DNA of 64,000 bases from Bacteroidales bacterium (GCA_017479705.1 JAFVCA010000027.1:40480-104479); one strand, 5' to 3'; positions 8,833 through 17,837 are shown, numbered from the stretch's first letter. The notes: generated from the letters alone by a model not told the origin. Translations and numbers: made by a program.

Positions 8833-8884
8833 AATCCTCCCTGCACACCACCCTTGAAAGAGCGGACGGCAGGGAGGATTTTTT
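8833..8884 (+). terminator. Intrinsic terminator after patB
   Basis: Stem AATCCTCCCTGC / GCAGGGAGGATT (12 bp) followed by TTTT. It separates the nadB-patB region from the ATP synthase operon. Confidence 0.9.
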
Positions 8885-8974
8885 ACTGAGGAGAACCGCG
8901 ATATAGGATAGTCAGGCAATATAATTGCAAATCAGCGTTTTGAAAAAAATATGAAAGAATATCGTGTTAAAAAC

Positions 8975-9005
8975 TTGTGTAAATGAATTTTTTTATCTAA
9001 TTTTG
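8975..9005 (+). promoter_or_regulatory. Promoter of the atpEFHAG operon
   Basis: A TTG at 8975-8977 is followed about 20 nt later by TAATTTTG (8998-9005), a perfect TAnnTTTG. The leader to atpE is ~92 nt and A-rich. The operon therefore appears to have its own promoter. Confidence 0.7.
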
Positions 9006-9102
9006 CGTGTTCAAAAGTGGGGCATGTGCCAATGCTGTAGAACAGATTTATAATACTGAAATACAAAAAAATACATTAATAAAACACATAAAAAACACAA
9101 CT

Positions 9103-9357
9103 ATGTCATTACTCATTTTATTACAAGCAGCTGCCCAAATGGCCTGGGGTTATTTCGGTGCAGCAGTCGGAGCAGGTTTGGCAACTATCGGTGCCGGTCT
9201 CGGTATCGGTAAAATCGGTCAGGGTGCAATGGAAGGTATGGCCCGCCAGCCGGAGGCTGGTGGCGACATCCGTTCTACCATGATTATTGCCGCCGCACTG
9301 GTTGAAGGTGTTGCCTTCTTCGCAGTGGTTGTCTGCTTGCTGGTTGTCCTCAAGTAG
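9103..9357 (+). CDS. atpE: ATP synthase F0 subunit c
   Basis: This 84-residue proteolipid forms the membrane rotor ring of F1F0 ATP synthase. It is a two-helix hairpin. Helix 1 is glycine-rich (GAAVGAGLATIGAGLGIGKI), the polar loop contains ARQPEA, and helix 2 carries the ion-binding Glu in AAALVEGVAFFAVV. The residue after that Glu is Gly, not the Ser/Thr usual in Na+-binding rings, which suggests proton coupling. ATG 9103 gives the canonical length; the upstream extension is leader sequence. It is the first gene of the operon here, with no atpB in front of it. Confidence 0.95.
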   Translation: MSLLILLQAAAQMAWGYFGAAVGAGLATIGAGLGIGKIGQGAMEGMARQPEAGGDIRSTMIIAAALVEGVAFFAVVVCLLVVLK

Positions 9358-9373
9358 TTCCGACACAACAGGA

Positions 9374-9412
9374 GAAAGGGGTGCCGGCGCGATTGGCACC
9401 GACATCCCTTTC
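9374..9412 (+). promoter_or_regulatory. Stem-loop between atpE and atpF
   Basis: A two-part hairpin: outer AAAGGG / CCCTTT and inner GGTGCC / GGCACC. There is no poly-T run, so it is more likely an mRNA stability or partial attenuation element than a full terminator. Subunit c is needed in many copies per complex, so differential expression at this point would make sense. Confidence 0.5.
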
Positions 9413-9451
9413 TATTTACCAATCCATCAGAAACTTAAATAGTAGTAATAC

Positions 9452-9952
9452 ATGAATAACCCGTTAATCAATCCCGGTTTAGGTACGTTTTTCTGGATGC
9501 TTGTCTCGTTCGGCGTGCTGGCATTCATCCTTGGCAAATGGGGCTGGCCAATGCTGCTGAAGGCATTGCAGAAACGCGAAAAGGCTATCGCCGACTCGCT
9601 GAACGCCGCCGAAAAGGCCCGCGAGGAGATGCGCCAGCTCACAGCACACAACGAAGACCTGCTGAGAGAGGCCAAGATGGAGCGCGACGAACTGCTGCGC
9701 AACGCCCGCCTAACCAGTGAGAAAATTGTTGAGGACGCCCGCATCAAGGCTACCGAGGAGGCTGACCGCATCGTAGAAAATGCACGTGAGAGCATTAACT
9801 ATGAGAAGCTGAAAGCCATGCACGATTTGAAGAATCAGATTGCCAACCTCTCGATAGAGATTGCCGAGAAGCTGATGAAGGCAGAACTCTCCGACAAGCA
9901 GAACGCCGAGAAGCTGATTCAGCATGAGCTTGAGCATGCCCACCTCAATTAG
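9452..9952 (+). CDS. atpF: ATP synthase F0 subunit b
   Basis: The 166-residue peripheral stalk subunit. An N-terminal membrane anchor (residues ~8-28, GTFFWMLVSFGVLAFILGKW) is followed by a long charged helix of coiled-coil type (KREKAIADSLNAAEKAREEM...). It runs to the C-terminus, where it contacts subunit delta. Length and architecture are standard. It lies 94 bp after atpE and 42 bp before atpH. Confidence 0.95.
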   Translation: MNNPLINPGLGTFFWMLVSFGVLAFILGKWGWPMLLKALQKREKAIADSLNAAEKAREEMRQLTAHNEDLLREAKMERDELLRNARLTSEKIVEDARIKATEEADRIVENARESINYEKLKAMHDLKNQIANLSIEIAEKLMKAELSDKQNAEKLIQHELEHAHLN

Positions 9953-9994
9953 TCGCAACCCGTTTTTGAAAACAATCATCAGAATACTGTCACC

Positions 9995-10552
9995 GTGCAA
10001 GACTATAGAATCAATATAAATTACGCAAAGGCCCTCTTTATGCTGGCCGACGAGTTGGGCGAGCAGGACCAGGTGGCTCAGGACATGAGGCTGGTGAATG
10101 CCGTCAGCTCGGAGAACAGGGTGTTCAGCACCGTCTTCCGCAATCCGGAAATCAAGGAGTCGAAGAAGATTGCCATCGTGCGGGACATCTTTGCCCAGCA
10201 TGTCGGCAAGACAACCATGGCTTTCTTGGAGTTCGTTGTGCGGAAGAGCCGTTCGGTGAACCTGAGCGGAATCAGCGCGTCGTATCTGGACCTCTATCGC
10301 GACAGCCGCAACATCGTGCTGTCCAAGTTCACCACGGCCACCGAGGTGGATGCCTCCATCAGCGAGACCGTCAGCCAGACTGTGGCCCGCTACACGGGCA
10401 AGGAGGTGGAGCTGGTAACAAAGACGGACCCCAAGATCATTGGGGGCTTCGCCATAGAGTATGACAACAACATCTACGACGCCCGCCTCAGCACCAAGCT
10501 TGTCAAGCTCCGTCAGCAGTTCGACAAGAACGTGTACGAGAGTAAATTGTAA
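9995..10552 (+). CDS. atpH: ATP synthase F1 subunit delta
   Basis: The 185-residue OSCP/delta subunit joins the b stalk to the top of the alpha/beta head. The N-terminal helical domain begins INYAKALFMLADELGEQDQV. The C-terminal part has the family sequence PKIIGGFAIEYDNNIYDARL. The start is GTG 9995; no ATG is available at the right place. atpA follows after 24 bp. Confidence 0.93.
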   Translation: MQDYRININYAKALFMLADELGEQDQVAQDMRLVNAVSSENRVFSTVFRNPEIKESKKIAIVRDIFAQHVGKTTMAFLEFVVRKSRSVNLSGISASYLDLYRDSRNIVLSKFTTATEVDASISETVSQTVARYTGKEVELVTKTDPKIIGGFAIEYDNNIYDARLSTKLVKLRQQFDKNVYESKL

Positions 10553-10576
10553 GAAATAAACTAATACAAAAGATAT

Positions 10577-12157
10577 ATGTCAGAAATTAAACCTGCCGAA
10601 GTATCGGCGATTCTGAAAAAACAATTGGCCGATGTCAATCTGGATGTTGCGCTGGAGGAGGTGGGAACCGTCCTCACCGTAGGCGACGGCATTGCCCGCG
10701 TCTATGGGTTGAACAACGCACAGGCTGGCGAGTTGGTCGAGTTCGCCTCCGGCGAGCAAGGCATCGTCCAGAACCTCGAAGAAGACAATGTCGGCGTGGT
10801 GATGTTGGCCGAGGCCAGCACCATCAATGAAGGCGACACGGTGAAACGCACCAAGCGCATTGCCTCCATCCGCGTGGGCGAGGGTCTTGTGGGCCGCGTC
10901 ATCAACACCATCGGCGAGCCCATCGACGGCAAGGGTGCCATCGAGGGCGAGCTCTTCGAGATGCCCATTGAGCGCAAAGCCCCCGGCGTCATCTTCCGTC
11001 AGCCCGTCGAGCAGCCCTTGCAGACCGGCATCAAGGCCATTGACTCCATGATTCCTATCGGACGCGGACAACGTGAGCTCATCATCGGCGACCGCCAGAC
11101 AGGTAAAACCGCTATCGCTATCGACACCATCATCAACCAGAAGAATTTCTATGACGCCGGCGACCCCGTGTATTGCATCTATGTTGCTTGTGGTCAGAAA
11201 GGTTCTACCGTCGCCAATATGGTCAAGAATCTGGAGGAGAAAGGCGCCATGGACTATACCATCGTGGTGGCCGCCACAGCTTCCGACCCCGCAGCCATGC
11301 AGTTCTACGCTCCTTTTGCCGGAGCCGCCATCGGTGAGTATTTCCGCGACACAGGCCGCAACGCACTGGTCATCTACGACGACCTCAGCAAACAGGCTGT
11401 GGCCTACCGCGAGGTCTCGTTGCTTCTCCGTCGCCCGCCGGGACGTGAGGCCTACCCCGGCGATGTGTTCTACCTGCACAGCCGTCTGCTGGAGCGTGCC
11501 GCCCGCATCATCCAGAGCGACGACATCGCACGCCAGATGAACGACCTGCCCGCTTGCCTGAAAGACAAGGTGAAAGGTGGCGGTTCGCTGACAGCCCTGC
11601 CCATCATCGAGACCCAGGCTGGCGACGTGTCGGCCTATATTCCCACCAACGTCATCTCGATTACCGACGGACAGATATTCCTTGAGACCAACCTCTTCAA
11701 CTCCGGCATCCGTCCCGCCATCAACGTGGGTATCTCGGTGTCGCGCGTAGGCGGTAAGGCTCAGATCAAATCGATGAAGAAGATTGCCGGTACGCTGAAG
11801 CTGGACCAAGCCCAGTACCGCGAGTTGGAGGCCTTCTCCAAGTTCGGCTCCGACCTCGACGCTGCCACCAAGGCAGTGCTGGACAAGGGTGCCCGCAACG
11901 TGGAAATCCTCAAGCAGCCGCAATACAGCCCCATGCCCGTCGAGGACCAGGTGGCCATCATCTACTGCGGCACCAACGGTCTGCTCCAAAAGGTGCCTAT
12001 CGACAAGGTGCGCAACTTCGAGAGCGAGTTCCTCTTCTTCCTCCACCAGAACCATGCCGCAATCCTTGAGAACCTCCGCAAGGGGAAACTCGTGGACGAA
12101 GACCTTGCAACCCTCAAGAGTGTTGCACTCGACATGGCTGAGAAATACGCAAAATAA
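10577..12157 (+). CDS. atpA: ATP synthase F1 subunit alpha
   Basis: The 526-residue non-catalytic nucleotide-binding subunit of the F1 hexamer. The beta-barrel N-domain is at residues ~28-95, Walker A is GDRQTGKTA, and the alpha-family segment [25 protein letters not shown] and the helical C-terminal domain are present. The length is slightly above the ~505-513 common in other phyla but normal for Bacteroidota. It lies 24 bp after atpH and 6 bp before atpG. Strong C-ending codon bias is consistent with high expression. Confidence 0.97.
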   Translation: MSEIKPAEVSAILKKQLADVNLDVALEEVGTVLTVGDGIARVYGLNNAQAGELVEFASGEQGIVQNLEEDNVGVVMLAEASTINEGDTVKRTKRIASIRVGEGLVGRVINTIGEPIDGKGAIEGELFEMPIERKAPGVIFRQPVEQPLQTGIKAIDSMIPIGRGQRELIIGDRQTGKTAIAIDTIINQKNFYDAGDPVYCIYVACGQKGSTVANMVKNLEEKGAMDYTIVVAATASDPAAMQFYAPFAGAAIGEYFRDTGRNALVIYDDLSKQAVAYREVSLLLRRPPGREAYPGDVFYLHSRLLERAARIIQSDDIARQMNDLPACLKDKVKGGGSLTALPIIETQAGDVSAYIPTNVISITDGQIFLETNLFNSGIRPAINVGISVSRVGGKAQIKSMKKIAGTLKLDQAQYRELEAFSKFGSDLDAATKAVLDKGARNVEILKQPQYSPMPVEDQVAIIYCGTNGLLQKVPIDKVRNFESEFLFFLHQNHAAILENLRKGKLVDEDLATLKSVALDMAEKYAK

Positions 12158-12163
12158 TAAAGT

Positions 12164-13051
12164 ATGGCAAACTTAAAAGAAGTCAGAACCCGTATCGCAT
12201 CGGTCAGCTCGACGCAGCAAATCACGTCGGCCATGAAGATGGTCTCGGCTGCGAAGTTCCGCCGTGCGCAGAATGCCATTGTCGGCATGAGGCCCTATGC
12301 CAACCAGCTGGGAGCCATAGCCGCCGACATCGATACGGGCGACGGCATACAGACCCCCTACCACGAGGTGCGTCGGTTAGACAATGTGCTGCTGGTGGTG
12401 GTGACGTCCAACAAAGGCTTGTGCGGGGCTTTCAACAGCAACGTCATCAAACAGGCCCAAGCACGGATTGACTACTACCACTCCACAGCCACGGCCGAAC
12501 AGCCCGCACGGCTGTCCATGATTACCATCGGCAAGCGTTGCAGCGAGTTTTTCGGCAAGCGTTTCGACAATGTCGTAGGCTCCTATGATGACATGCTCGA
12601 CAATGCCACATTCGACACCGTGGCCAAACTGGCCGACGAGGTCATGCAGCAGTTCTGCGACAAGAAATACGACCGAGTAGAGCTGATATACAACCAGTTC
12701 AAGAACTCATTGGTGCAGATTCTCAGCACCGAGCAGTTCCTCCCTATCGTCCCCACGGAGACCTCAAAAAGTGCTGGCCAGGGAGTGGCGAACGACTACA
12801 TCTACGAGCCCTCCAAGGAGGCCATCCTCCGCGAGATGATTCCGCTCACGCTCAGGTCTCACTTCTATCGTGTCATCCTCGATTCTCTGGCTTCCGAACA
12901 TGGTGCCCGCATGAATGCCATGCAGAAAGCCACTGACAACGCCACTGAGCTGCTCAAAGAGTTGCGCCTCAGCTACAACAAGGCCCGTCAGGCTGCCATC
13001 ACCAACGAGATTATCGAAATCGTTAGCGGCTCCGAGGCTCTGAAAGGGTAG
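12164..13051 (+). CDS. atpG: ATP synthase F1 subunit gamma
   Basis: The 295-residue central shaft subunit. The N-terminal helix (KEVRTRIASVSSTQQITSAM, then KMVSAAKFRRAQ) and the C-terminal helix (NAMQKATDNATELLKELRLS, then YNKARQAAITNEI) form the coiled coil that turns inside the head. The Rossmann-like middle domain includes VVVTSNKGLCGAFNSNV. It is the last gene of the unit and a terminator follows. The beta and epsilon genes do not follow it. Confidence 0.95.
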   Translation: MANLKEVRTRIASVSSTQQITSAMKMVSAAKFRRAQNAIVGMRPYANQLGAIAADIDTGDGIQTPYHEVRRLDNVLLVVVTSNKGLCGAFNSNVIKQAQARIDYYHSTATAEQPARLSMITIGKRCSEFFGKRFDNVVGSYDDMLDNATFDTVAKLADEVMQQFCDKKYDRVELIYNQFKNSLVQILSTEQFLPIVPTETSKSAGQGVANDYIYEPSKEAILREMIPLTLRSHFYRVILDSLASEHGARMNAMQKATDNATELLKELRLSYNKARQAAITNEIIEIVSGSEALKG

Positions 13052-13078
13052 ACTTATGTGTGCTCTGAGCATCATTTA

Positions 13079-13121
13079 ACAGCGCATGGGGACGCAAGCC
13101 CCCATGCGCTGTATGTTTTTT
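13079..13121 (+). terminator. Intrinsic terminator of the atp operon
   Basis: Stem CAGCGCATGGGG / CCCCATGCGCTG followed by TATGTTTTTT. It closes the operon after atpG. Confidence 0.9.
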
Positions 13122-13146
13122 GAAACAAACAATTAGTATCATCAAT

Positions 13147-14409
13147 ATGGAAAAGAAACAAAACTACACCATTCCCATCATTGTGATGTTTCTGCTGTTC
13201 TTCATGATAGCATTCGTCACCAACTTCGCGGGCTCCATGGGAGTCATTGTCAAGAACCAGTTTGGCACCAGCAATGCCGTTGCACAGCTCGGCACCCTGG
13301 CCAACTTCATTGCCTACGCCTGCATGGGCATCCCCGCCGGCATCATCCTGCGACGCAAAGGCTACAAATTCACCTCCCTGCTGGCCGTCACGGTCGGTTT
13401 CATCGGCGTGGGCATCCAGTTCCTCTCCGGCTACGCCGAGAGCTTTGCCGTCTACGTCGCCGGTGCCCTTGTCGCCGGATTCTCCATGTGCCTGCTCAAC
13501 ATCGTTGTCAACCCCATGCTCAACACCCTTGGCGGTGGCGGCAACCGCGGCAACCAGCTCATCCAGTGGGGTGGCACCATCAACTCCACCGGCGGCACCA
13601 TCGCCCCCATCCTGCTGGGGTACCTCATCGGTGGAGCCGCCAGCCAGGCCTCCGTCAGCGACGCTGCCCCGGCCATGATTATTGCCATGGCCATCTTCGC
13701 CGTCGCCTTTGTCGTCATCGTGCTCACCAAAATCCCCGAACCCCATTTGGAGACAAAAGAGATGCGCGCCGCCAAACAGAAAGACTCCCACTCCCCCCTC
13801 AGCTTCCGCCATTTTGTGCTCGGAGCCATCGCCATCTTCTTCTATGTGGGCGTTGAAGTGGGCATCCCCAACACCGCCAACCTCTACATGACCACTGGCG
13901 CCGAAGGCGGCGGCTTAGGACTTGGTGCCGACCTCGCCGGCTGGTTTATCGGGGCCTACTGGTTCCTCATGCTCTGCGGCCGTTTCATCGGCGGCTTGCT
14001 GGGCAGCAAAGTCTCCTCCAAAGCCATGCTCTCCACCACGGCCACCATCGCCATCCTCTTCCTGCTCTGCCTCATCTTCATCCCCACCACGGCCACCATC
14101 CACCTCCACGGCTCCGACGTGCCCCTCAAGATTGCCTTTGCCACCCTCTGCGGCCTCTGCACCTCCGTCATGTGGGGCGCCATCTTCAACCTCTCCGCCG
14201 AAGGCTTGGGCAAATACACACCCATGGCCAGCGGCATCTTCATGGCACTGGTCTGCGGCGGCGGCATCCTGCCGTTCATACAGAATTATGTTGCTGACAG
14301 CGTAGGCTACGTGGGCAGCTATTGGATTGTCATAGCCGGCTTCGCCTACATCCTCTTCTATGCTCTCTGGGGCAGCAAGAACGTCAACAAAGACATCCCC
14401 ACCGAATAG
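13147..14409 (+). CDS. MFS sugar permease, FucP/FHS-like
   Basis: A 420-residue inner-membrane transporter with about 12 hydrophobic helices. The segments NPMLNTLGGGG, GNQLIQWGGTINSTGGTIAP and FYVGVEVGIPNTANLYM resemble the fucose:proton symporter family of the major facilitator superfamily. The substrate is probably a monosaccharide, but this is inference. ATG 13147 is preferred over TTG 13120, which lies inside the preceding terminator. It has no sugar-catabolic neighbours, so the context gives no substrate clue. It converges with the next gene, 33 bp away. Confidence 0.82.
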   Translation: MEKKQNYTIPIIVMFLLFFMIAFVTNFAGSMGVIVKNQFGTSNAVAQLGTLANFIAYACMGIPAGIILRRKGYKFTSLLAVTVGFIGVGIQFLSGYAESFAVYVAGALVAGFSMCLLNIVVNPMLNTLGGGGNRGNQLIQWGGTINSTGGTIAPILLGYLIGGAASQASVSDAAPAMIIAMAIFAVAFVVIVLTKIPEPHLETKEMRAAKQKDSHSPLSFRHFVLGAIAIFFYVGVEVGIPNTANLYMTTGAEGGGLGLGADLAGWFIGAYWFLMLCGRFIGGLLGSKVSSKAMLSTTATIAILFLLCLIFIPTTATIHLHGSDVPLKIAFATLCGLCTSVMWGAIFNLSAEGLGKYTPMASGIFMALVCGGGILPFIQNYVADSVGYVGSYWIVIAGFAYILFYALWGSKNVNKDIPTE

Positions 14410-14442
14410 CATCCCTTTCGGGGCAGCAAGCCCCAAGGATTC

Positions 14443-14958
14443 CTAAAGCCTCTGACGCGAACCAGAATCCCCTCTGCTCAGCGTCGGAGGCTTGTGCTCT
14501 TTATAAGCCCTGCGCTCCTCGTGATTCTTGACGTGGAACTCCTCGCGCTCTGCCCACTCCTCATCGCTAATCTCCAACGCTTTTGCAATCACCTCCTTGG
14601 GCGACATCTCTGGATGGTGATTCCTGTAGTGCAACTCATGGTGTTTGACCGAGATGGGATATTTCTTTAGCAATGCCATGTACCTATCGTCACTCTGGAA
14701 CTCGCGCTTCCGCTTATTCTTGCGAATCTCCTTGAACCACTGCCGCCAAAGGTCGACATAATTGAAATGTACCCAAAAACCGACAAGCGTCCCTATTCCC
14801 CACAAGATGCCCGCAACAGCGATAATCACCTTGATATAAAATGCCTGGTACATATACTTTACTATCCACAACGGCACCAATCCTAAAAAAATAATAACAA
14901 GAAACGCCAGCGTCAACAAGGCCAACTTAACAGGTGTAGATAATACGGGTTTGCTCAT
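14443..14958 (-). CDS. Small membrane protein of unknown function
   Basis: A 171-residue protein from ATG 14958. Two hydrophobic helices lie at residues ~10-38 (LALLTLAFLVIIFLGLVPLW) and ~44-68 (FYIKVIIAVAGILWGIGTLV). A strongly charged cytoplasmic tail follows (KEIRKNKRKREFQ..., EEFHVKNHEERRAYKEHK). The longer frame to 15090 would read through a REP-like repeat and is unlikely. The family is not recognised, and no partner gene shares its strand. Confidence 0.65.
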   Translation of the reverse strand: MSKPVLSTPVKLALLTLAFLVIIFLGLVPLWIVKYMYQAFYIKVIIAVAGILWGIGTLVGFWVHFNYVDLWRQWFKEIRKNKRKREFQSDDRYMALLKKYPISVKHHELHYRNHHPEMSPKEVIAKALEISDEEWAEREEFHVKNHEERRAYKEHKPPTLSRGDSGSRQRL

Positions 14959-15030
14959 AATTGTTAGAATAATTTGTTTTGTAATGCAATTGTTATTGGC
15001 TCTATTTTCATATTTGACTGATTCTTCAAC

Positions 15031-15122
15031 AGCCTTGGAGAGGCTGAATCTTAATAACCCCACACAAGGAACACAGTGTGGGGTCAACAAAGTCCCTACA
15101 AATCAGCGTCTCGGAGAGACGC
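15031..15122. repeat. REP-like palindrome cluster
   Basis: Three palindromes in a row: AGCCTTGGAGAGGCT (15031-15045), CCCCACAC...GTGTGGGG (15058-15083) and GCGTCTCGGAGAGACGC (15106-15122). The same types and order recur in the larger cluster at 22278-22722. Confidence 0.7.
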
Positions 15123-15252
15123 GACATGGAGTCTATATGCAAAAAATCAGTCATACCTTATATTAGAGCGTTGCTATTAACGCAAAAACAACCGTGATAT
15201 TATATACCACAAAAACATTTTTCCCTCGAAATCTTTTTTTTCAGCATAAAAC

Positions 15253-15282
15253 TTTGTAATCCAAAAAAAAAGCGTATCTTTG
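15253..15282 (+). promoter_or_regulatory. Promoter of rpsA
   Basis: TTTG (15253-15256), then an 18-nt spacer, then TATCTTTG (15275-15282). The implied leader to the rpsA ATG is about 100 nt. Confidence 0.75.
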
Positions 15283-15306
15283 CTCTCCACATTGCGGCGT
15301 TCGCAT

Positions 15307-15363
15307 TCCTGCCAATGCGATAGAACCCAATGTATTAACCCAAGTTTCACCCGGCTGGCAGGA
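15307..15363 (+). promoter_or_regulatory. Structured 5' leader of rpsA
   Basis: TCCTGCCA (15307-15314) and TGGCAGGA (15356-15363) form a perfect 8-bp helix enclosing a 41-nt loop, 26 nt before the start codon. A closed leader of this kind is the usual form of ribosomal protein autoregulation. That it binds S1 is inference. Confidence 0.5.
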
Positions 15364-15389
15364 GCCACAAAAAAACCAAACCCGCACAC

Positions 15390-17189
15390 ATGGATTATAA
15401 AAATGTGCAGCCGATAGCAGATTTTGACTGGAGTGCTATCGATAAAAAAGAAGAAGTCAACAGCGAAAAGGTCAAACAAATGACCGAGCAGTACGAGCAG
15501 ACCTTCAAATCATTCACCGAACAAGAAGTTATCGAAGGCACCATCGTCAGCATCAGCGACCGCGAGGCCGTTGTCAACATCGGATTCAAGAGCGACGGTG
15601 TCATCCCCGCCTCCGAACTCCGCTACAACCCCGATTTCAAAGTGGGCGACAAGATTGAAGTCTACGTCGAGAGCCAGGAAGACTCCAACGGCCAGCTTCT
15701 CCTCTCCCACAAGAAAGCCCGCATCCTCAAGAGCTGGGAGCGCGTCAACCAGGCCTACGAGAATCAGGAAATCATCACCGGTTATGTCAAGAGCCGCACC
15801 AAGGGCGGTCTCATTGTCACCGTTTTCGACAACATCGAAGCCTTCCTCCCCGGTTCGCAAATCGATGTCAAACCCATCCGCGACTACGACGTCTTTGTCG
15901 ACAAGAGCATGGAGTTCAAAGTCGTCAAAATCAATCACGAATACAAGAATGTGGTAGTCTCCCACAAAGCCCTCATCGAGGACGAAATCGAAGCCCAGAA
16001 GGCCGAAATCATCAGCCACCTCGAAAAAGGCCAGGTGCTCGAAGGCACCGTCAAAAACATCACCCCCTATGGTGTCTTCATCGACCTCGGTGGTGTCGAC
16101 GGTCTCATCCACATCACCGACCTCAGCTGGGGCCGTGTCTCCGATCCTAAGGACATCGTCGAACTCGACCAGAAAATCAACGTCGTCATCCTCGACTTCG
16201 ATGAGGCCAAGCACCGCATCGCCCTCGGTCTCAAGCAGCTCACTCCTCACCCCTGGGATGCTCTCGATTCTAACCTCAAGGAAGGCGACCATGTCCACGG
16301 CAAGGTCGTTGTCATCGCCGACTACGGTGCATTTGTCGAGGTGGTTCCCGGCGTCGAAGGTCTCATCCACGTCAGCGAGATGAGCTGGAGCCAGCACCTC
16401 CGCAGCGCTCAGGACTTCCTCAAAGTGGGACAAGAAGTCGAAGCCGTCGTCCTCACCCTCGACCGCGAACAGCGCAAGATGAGCCTCGGCCTCAAGCAGC
16501 TCATGCCCGACCCCTGGCTGACCATCACCGAGAAATACCCCGTCGGCAGCAAGCACACCGCCGTTGTCCGCAACTTCACCAACTTCGGCATCTTTGTCGA
16601 ACTTGAAGAAGGCGTTGACGGCCTCATCCACATCAGCGACCTCAGCTGGAGCAAGAAAATCAAGCACCCCGCCGAGTTCACCAAGATTGGCGACAGCATT
16701 GACGTCGTCGTCCTCGAAGTCGATGCCGAAAACCGCCGTCTCAGCCTCGGCCACAAGCAGCTCGAAGAGAATCCTTGGGACGTCTACGAGTCCCTCTTTG
16801 GCGTAGGCACCGTCCACCAAGGCACCATCTCCAACATCAACGACAAGGGCGCCACCGTCGCTCTCCCCTATGGCGTTGAAGGCTTCGCACCCATGCGTCA
16901 CCTCGACAAGGAAGACAAGACCAAAGCCCGCCAGGGTGAAACCCTCGACTTCAAGGTCATCGAATTCTCCAAAGAGAACAAGAAAATCATCGTCTCCCAC
17001 ACCCGCGTCTTCCAGGATGCCCTCGACAACGAGCGCCAGAAGAACGAGAACGAGGATGCAAAGAAAGAGCGCGCCACCAAGAAGACCGTCAAGAAAATCA
17101 CCGAGTCTCTTGAAAAGACCACCCTTGGCGACCTCAGCGTCCTTGCCAACCTGAAAGAGGAAATCGAGAAAGAAGAAAGAGGCGAATAA
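15390..17189 (+). CDS. rpsA: 30S ribosomal protein S1
   Basis: This 599-residue protein helps mRNA bind the small ribosomal subunit. Repeated S1/OB-fold RNA-binding domains start near residues 42, 125, 212, 297, 385 and 470, several carrying the phrase VDGLIHITDLSW or close variants (VEGLIHVSEMSW, VDGLIHISDLSW). The C-terminus is acidic and lysine-rich. The length is normal for Bacteroidota. Very strong C-ending codon preference fits high expression. It has its own promoter, a structured leader and a terminator. Confidence 0.96.
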   Translation: MDYKNVQPIADFDWSAIDKKEEVNSEKVKQMTEQYEQTFKSFTEQEVIEGTIVSISDREAVVNIGFKSDGVIPASELRYNPDFKVGDKIEVYVESQEDSNGQLLLSHKKARILKSWERVNQAYENQEIITGYVKSRTKGGLIVTVFDNIEAFLPGSQIDVKPIRDYDVFVDKSMEFKVVKINHEYKNVVVSHKALIEDEIEAQKAEIISHLEKGQVLEGTVKNITPYGVFIDLGGVDGLIHITDLSWGRVSDPKDIVELDQKINVVILDFDEAKHRIALGLKQLTPHPWDALDSNLKEGDHVHGKVVVIADYGAFVEVVPGVEGLIHVSEMSWSQHLRSAQDFLKVGQEVEAVVLTLDREQRKMSLGLKQLMPDPWLTITEKYPVGSKHTAVVRNFTNFGIFVELEEGVDGLIHISDLSWSKKIKHPAEFTKIGDSIDVVVLEVDAENRRLSLGHKQLEENPWDVYESLFGVGTVHQGTISNINDKGATVALPYGVEGFAPMRHLDKEDKTKARQGETLDFKVIEFSKENKKIIVSHTRVFQDALDNERQKNENEDAKKERATKKTVKKITESLEKTTLGDLSVLANLKEEIEKEERGE

Positions 17190-17220
17190 CCCCCTCAATC
17201 TCGTATCACTCTATCAATAA

Positions 17221-17256
17221 AACCGGGGCTCACACCGAGCCCCGGTTCTTTTTTTC
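17221..17256 (+). terminator. Intrinsic terminator of rpsA
   Basis: AACCGGGGCT / AGCCCCGGTT stem with a short loop and a T7 run. Confidence 0.92.
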
Positions 17257-17288
17257 ACCACCCCACACCCTCAATCATTTTTTTTATG

Positions 17289-17296
17289 TATCTTTG
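17289..17296 (+). promoter_or_regulatory. -7 box of the XRE gene
   Basis: TATCTTTG, 33 nt before ATG 17330. It shows that the in-frame start at 17294 is upstream of the transcript. Confidence 0.6.
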
Positions 17297-17329
17297 CACC
17301 CAATTAGCAACAACAAACACCCCCTACCC

Positions 17330-17554
17330 ATGCCCAACAACATGCAGATACACATAGGCCTCATCATCCGCGACGAGCTGCGACGCCAAGGGCGCACCAA
17401 CGCCTGGCTGGCCGAGCAAATAGGCATCACCCCGCGCGCCCTGCAAAAAATCTTCAACAAACAATCCATCGACACCCAGCAACTCACCACCATCTGCACC
17501 GTCCTCCACACCGACCTCTTCCGCCTCTACTCCGACCTCCTCGCCAACCAATAA
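17330..17554 (+). CDS. Small XRE-type helix-turn-helix regulator
   Basis: A 74-residue protein made almost wholly of one Cro/C1-type HTH: RDELRRQGRTNAWLAEQIGI, then TPRALQKIFNKQSIDTQQLT. It would act as a cytoplasmic DNA-binding protein. ATG 17330 or ATG 17342 are both possible starts; the -7 box at 17289-17296 excludes the longer frame. It stands alone between rpsA and the peptide-lipoprotein module, and no toxin or phage gene accompanies it. Its target is unknown. Confidence 0.72.
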   Translation: MPNNMQIHIGLIIRDELRRQGRTNAWLAEQIGITPRALQKIFNKQSIDTQQLTTICTVLHTDLFRLYSDLLANQ

Positions 17555-17829
17555 TCCCCCCTCGCGCCGAAAGCCAAAAAAGCAAAAATTCCACCCTCAG
17601 AAAGCATTTTTGCAGCCCCAAAAACCATTTTTTTCCTCATTTTTCATTACCATTTTCACCCACACCGTCATGCTGCTGCCATCCCGTAGCACTCCATGAA
17701 CCATGGCCCTTCCACGCCCTGTTGCCAACAATCATACCCAAACAATAGTCACCAACAGCACCTACTCTCAACTATTTACAATTACAACACATGCCCTTTT
17801 TGGACACCCCACCATCGTTCAAAAGAGTG
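17555..17829. other. Non-coding spacer with a degenerate promoter copy
   Basis: No gene is seen. CATTTTTGCAGCC near 17610 resembles the promoter-like TATTTTTGCAGCCGAA at 17830, suggesting a local duplication. Short frames here have no support. Confidence 0.4.
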
Positions 17830-17837
17830 TATTTTTG
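17830..17837 (+). promoter_or_regulatory. -7 box of peptide-lipoprotein module A
   Basis: TATTTTTG, followed by CAGCCGAA. The leader to ATG 17977 would be ~135 nt. Confidence 0.5.

Noticed and set aside
9007-9102. N-terminal extension of subunit c
   Set aside because: The frame begins right beside the operon's -7 box and encodes no helix; ATG 9103 gives the canonical length.
10580-12055. Long antisense frame (491 codons) opposite atpA
   Set aside because: A shadow caused by the strong C/G third-position bias of atpA; composition is His/Gly/Val-biased and there is no family resemblance.
15510-17198. Antisense frame of 562 codons opposite rpsA
   Set aside because: Asp/Val-rich mirror of the S1 repeats; shadow of a highly expressed gene.
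17330-17554. Antitoxin of a type II toxin-antitoxin pair
   Set aside because: No adjacent toxin-sized gene on either side; it stands alone.
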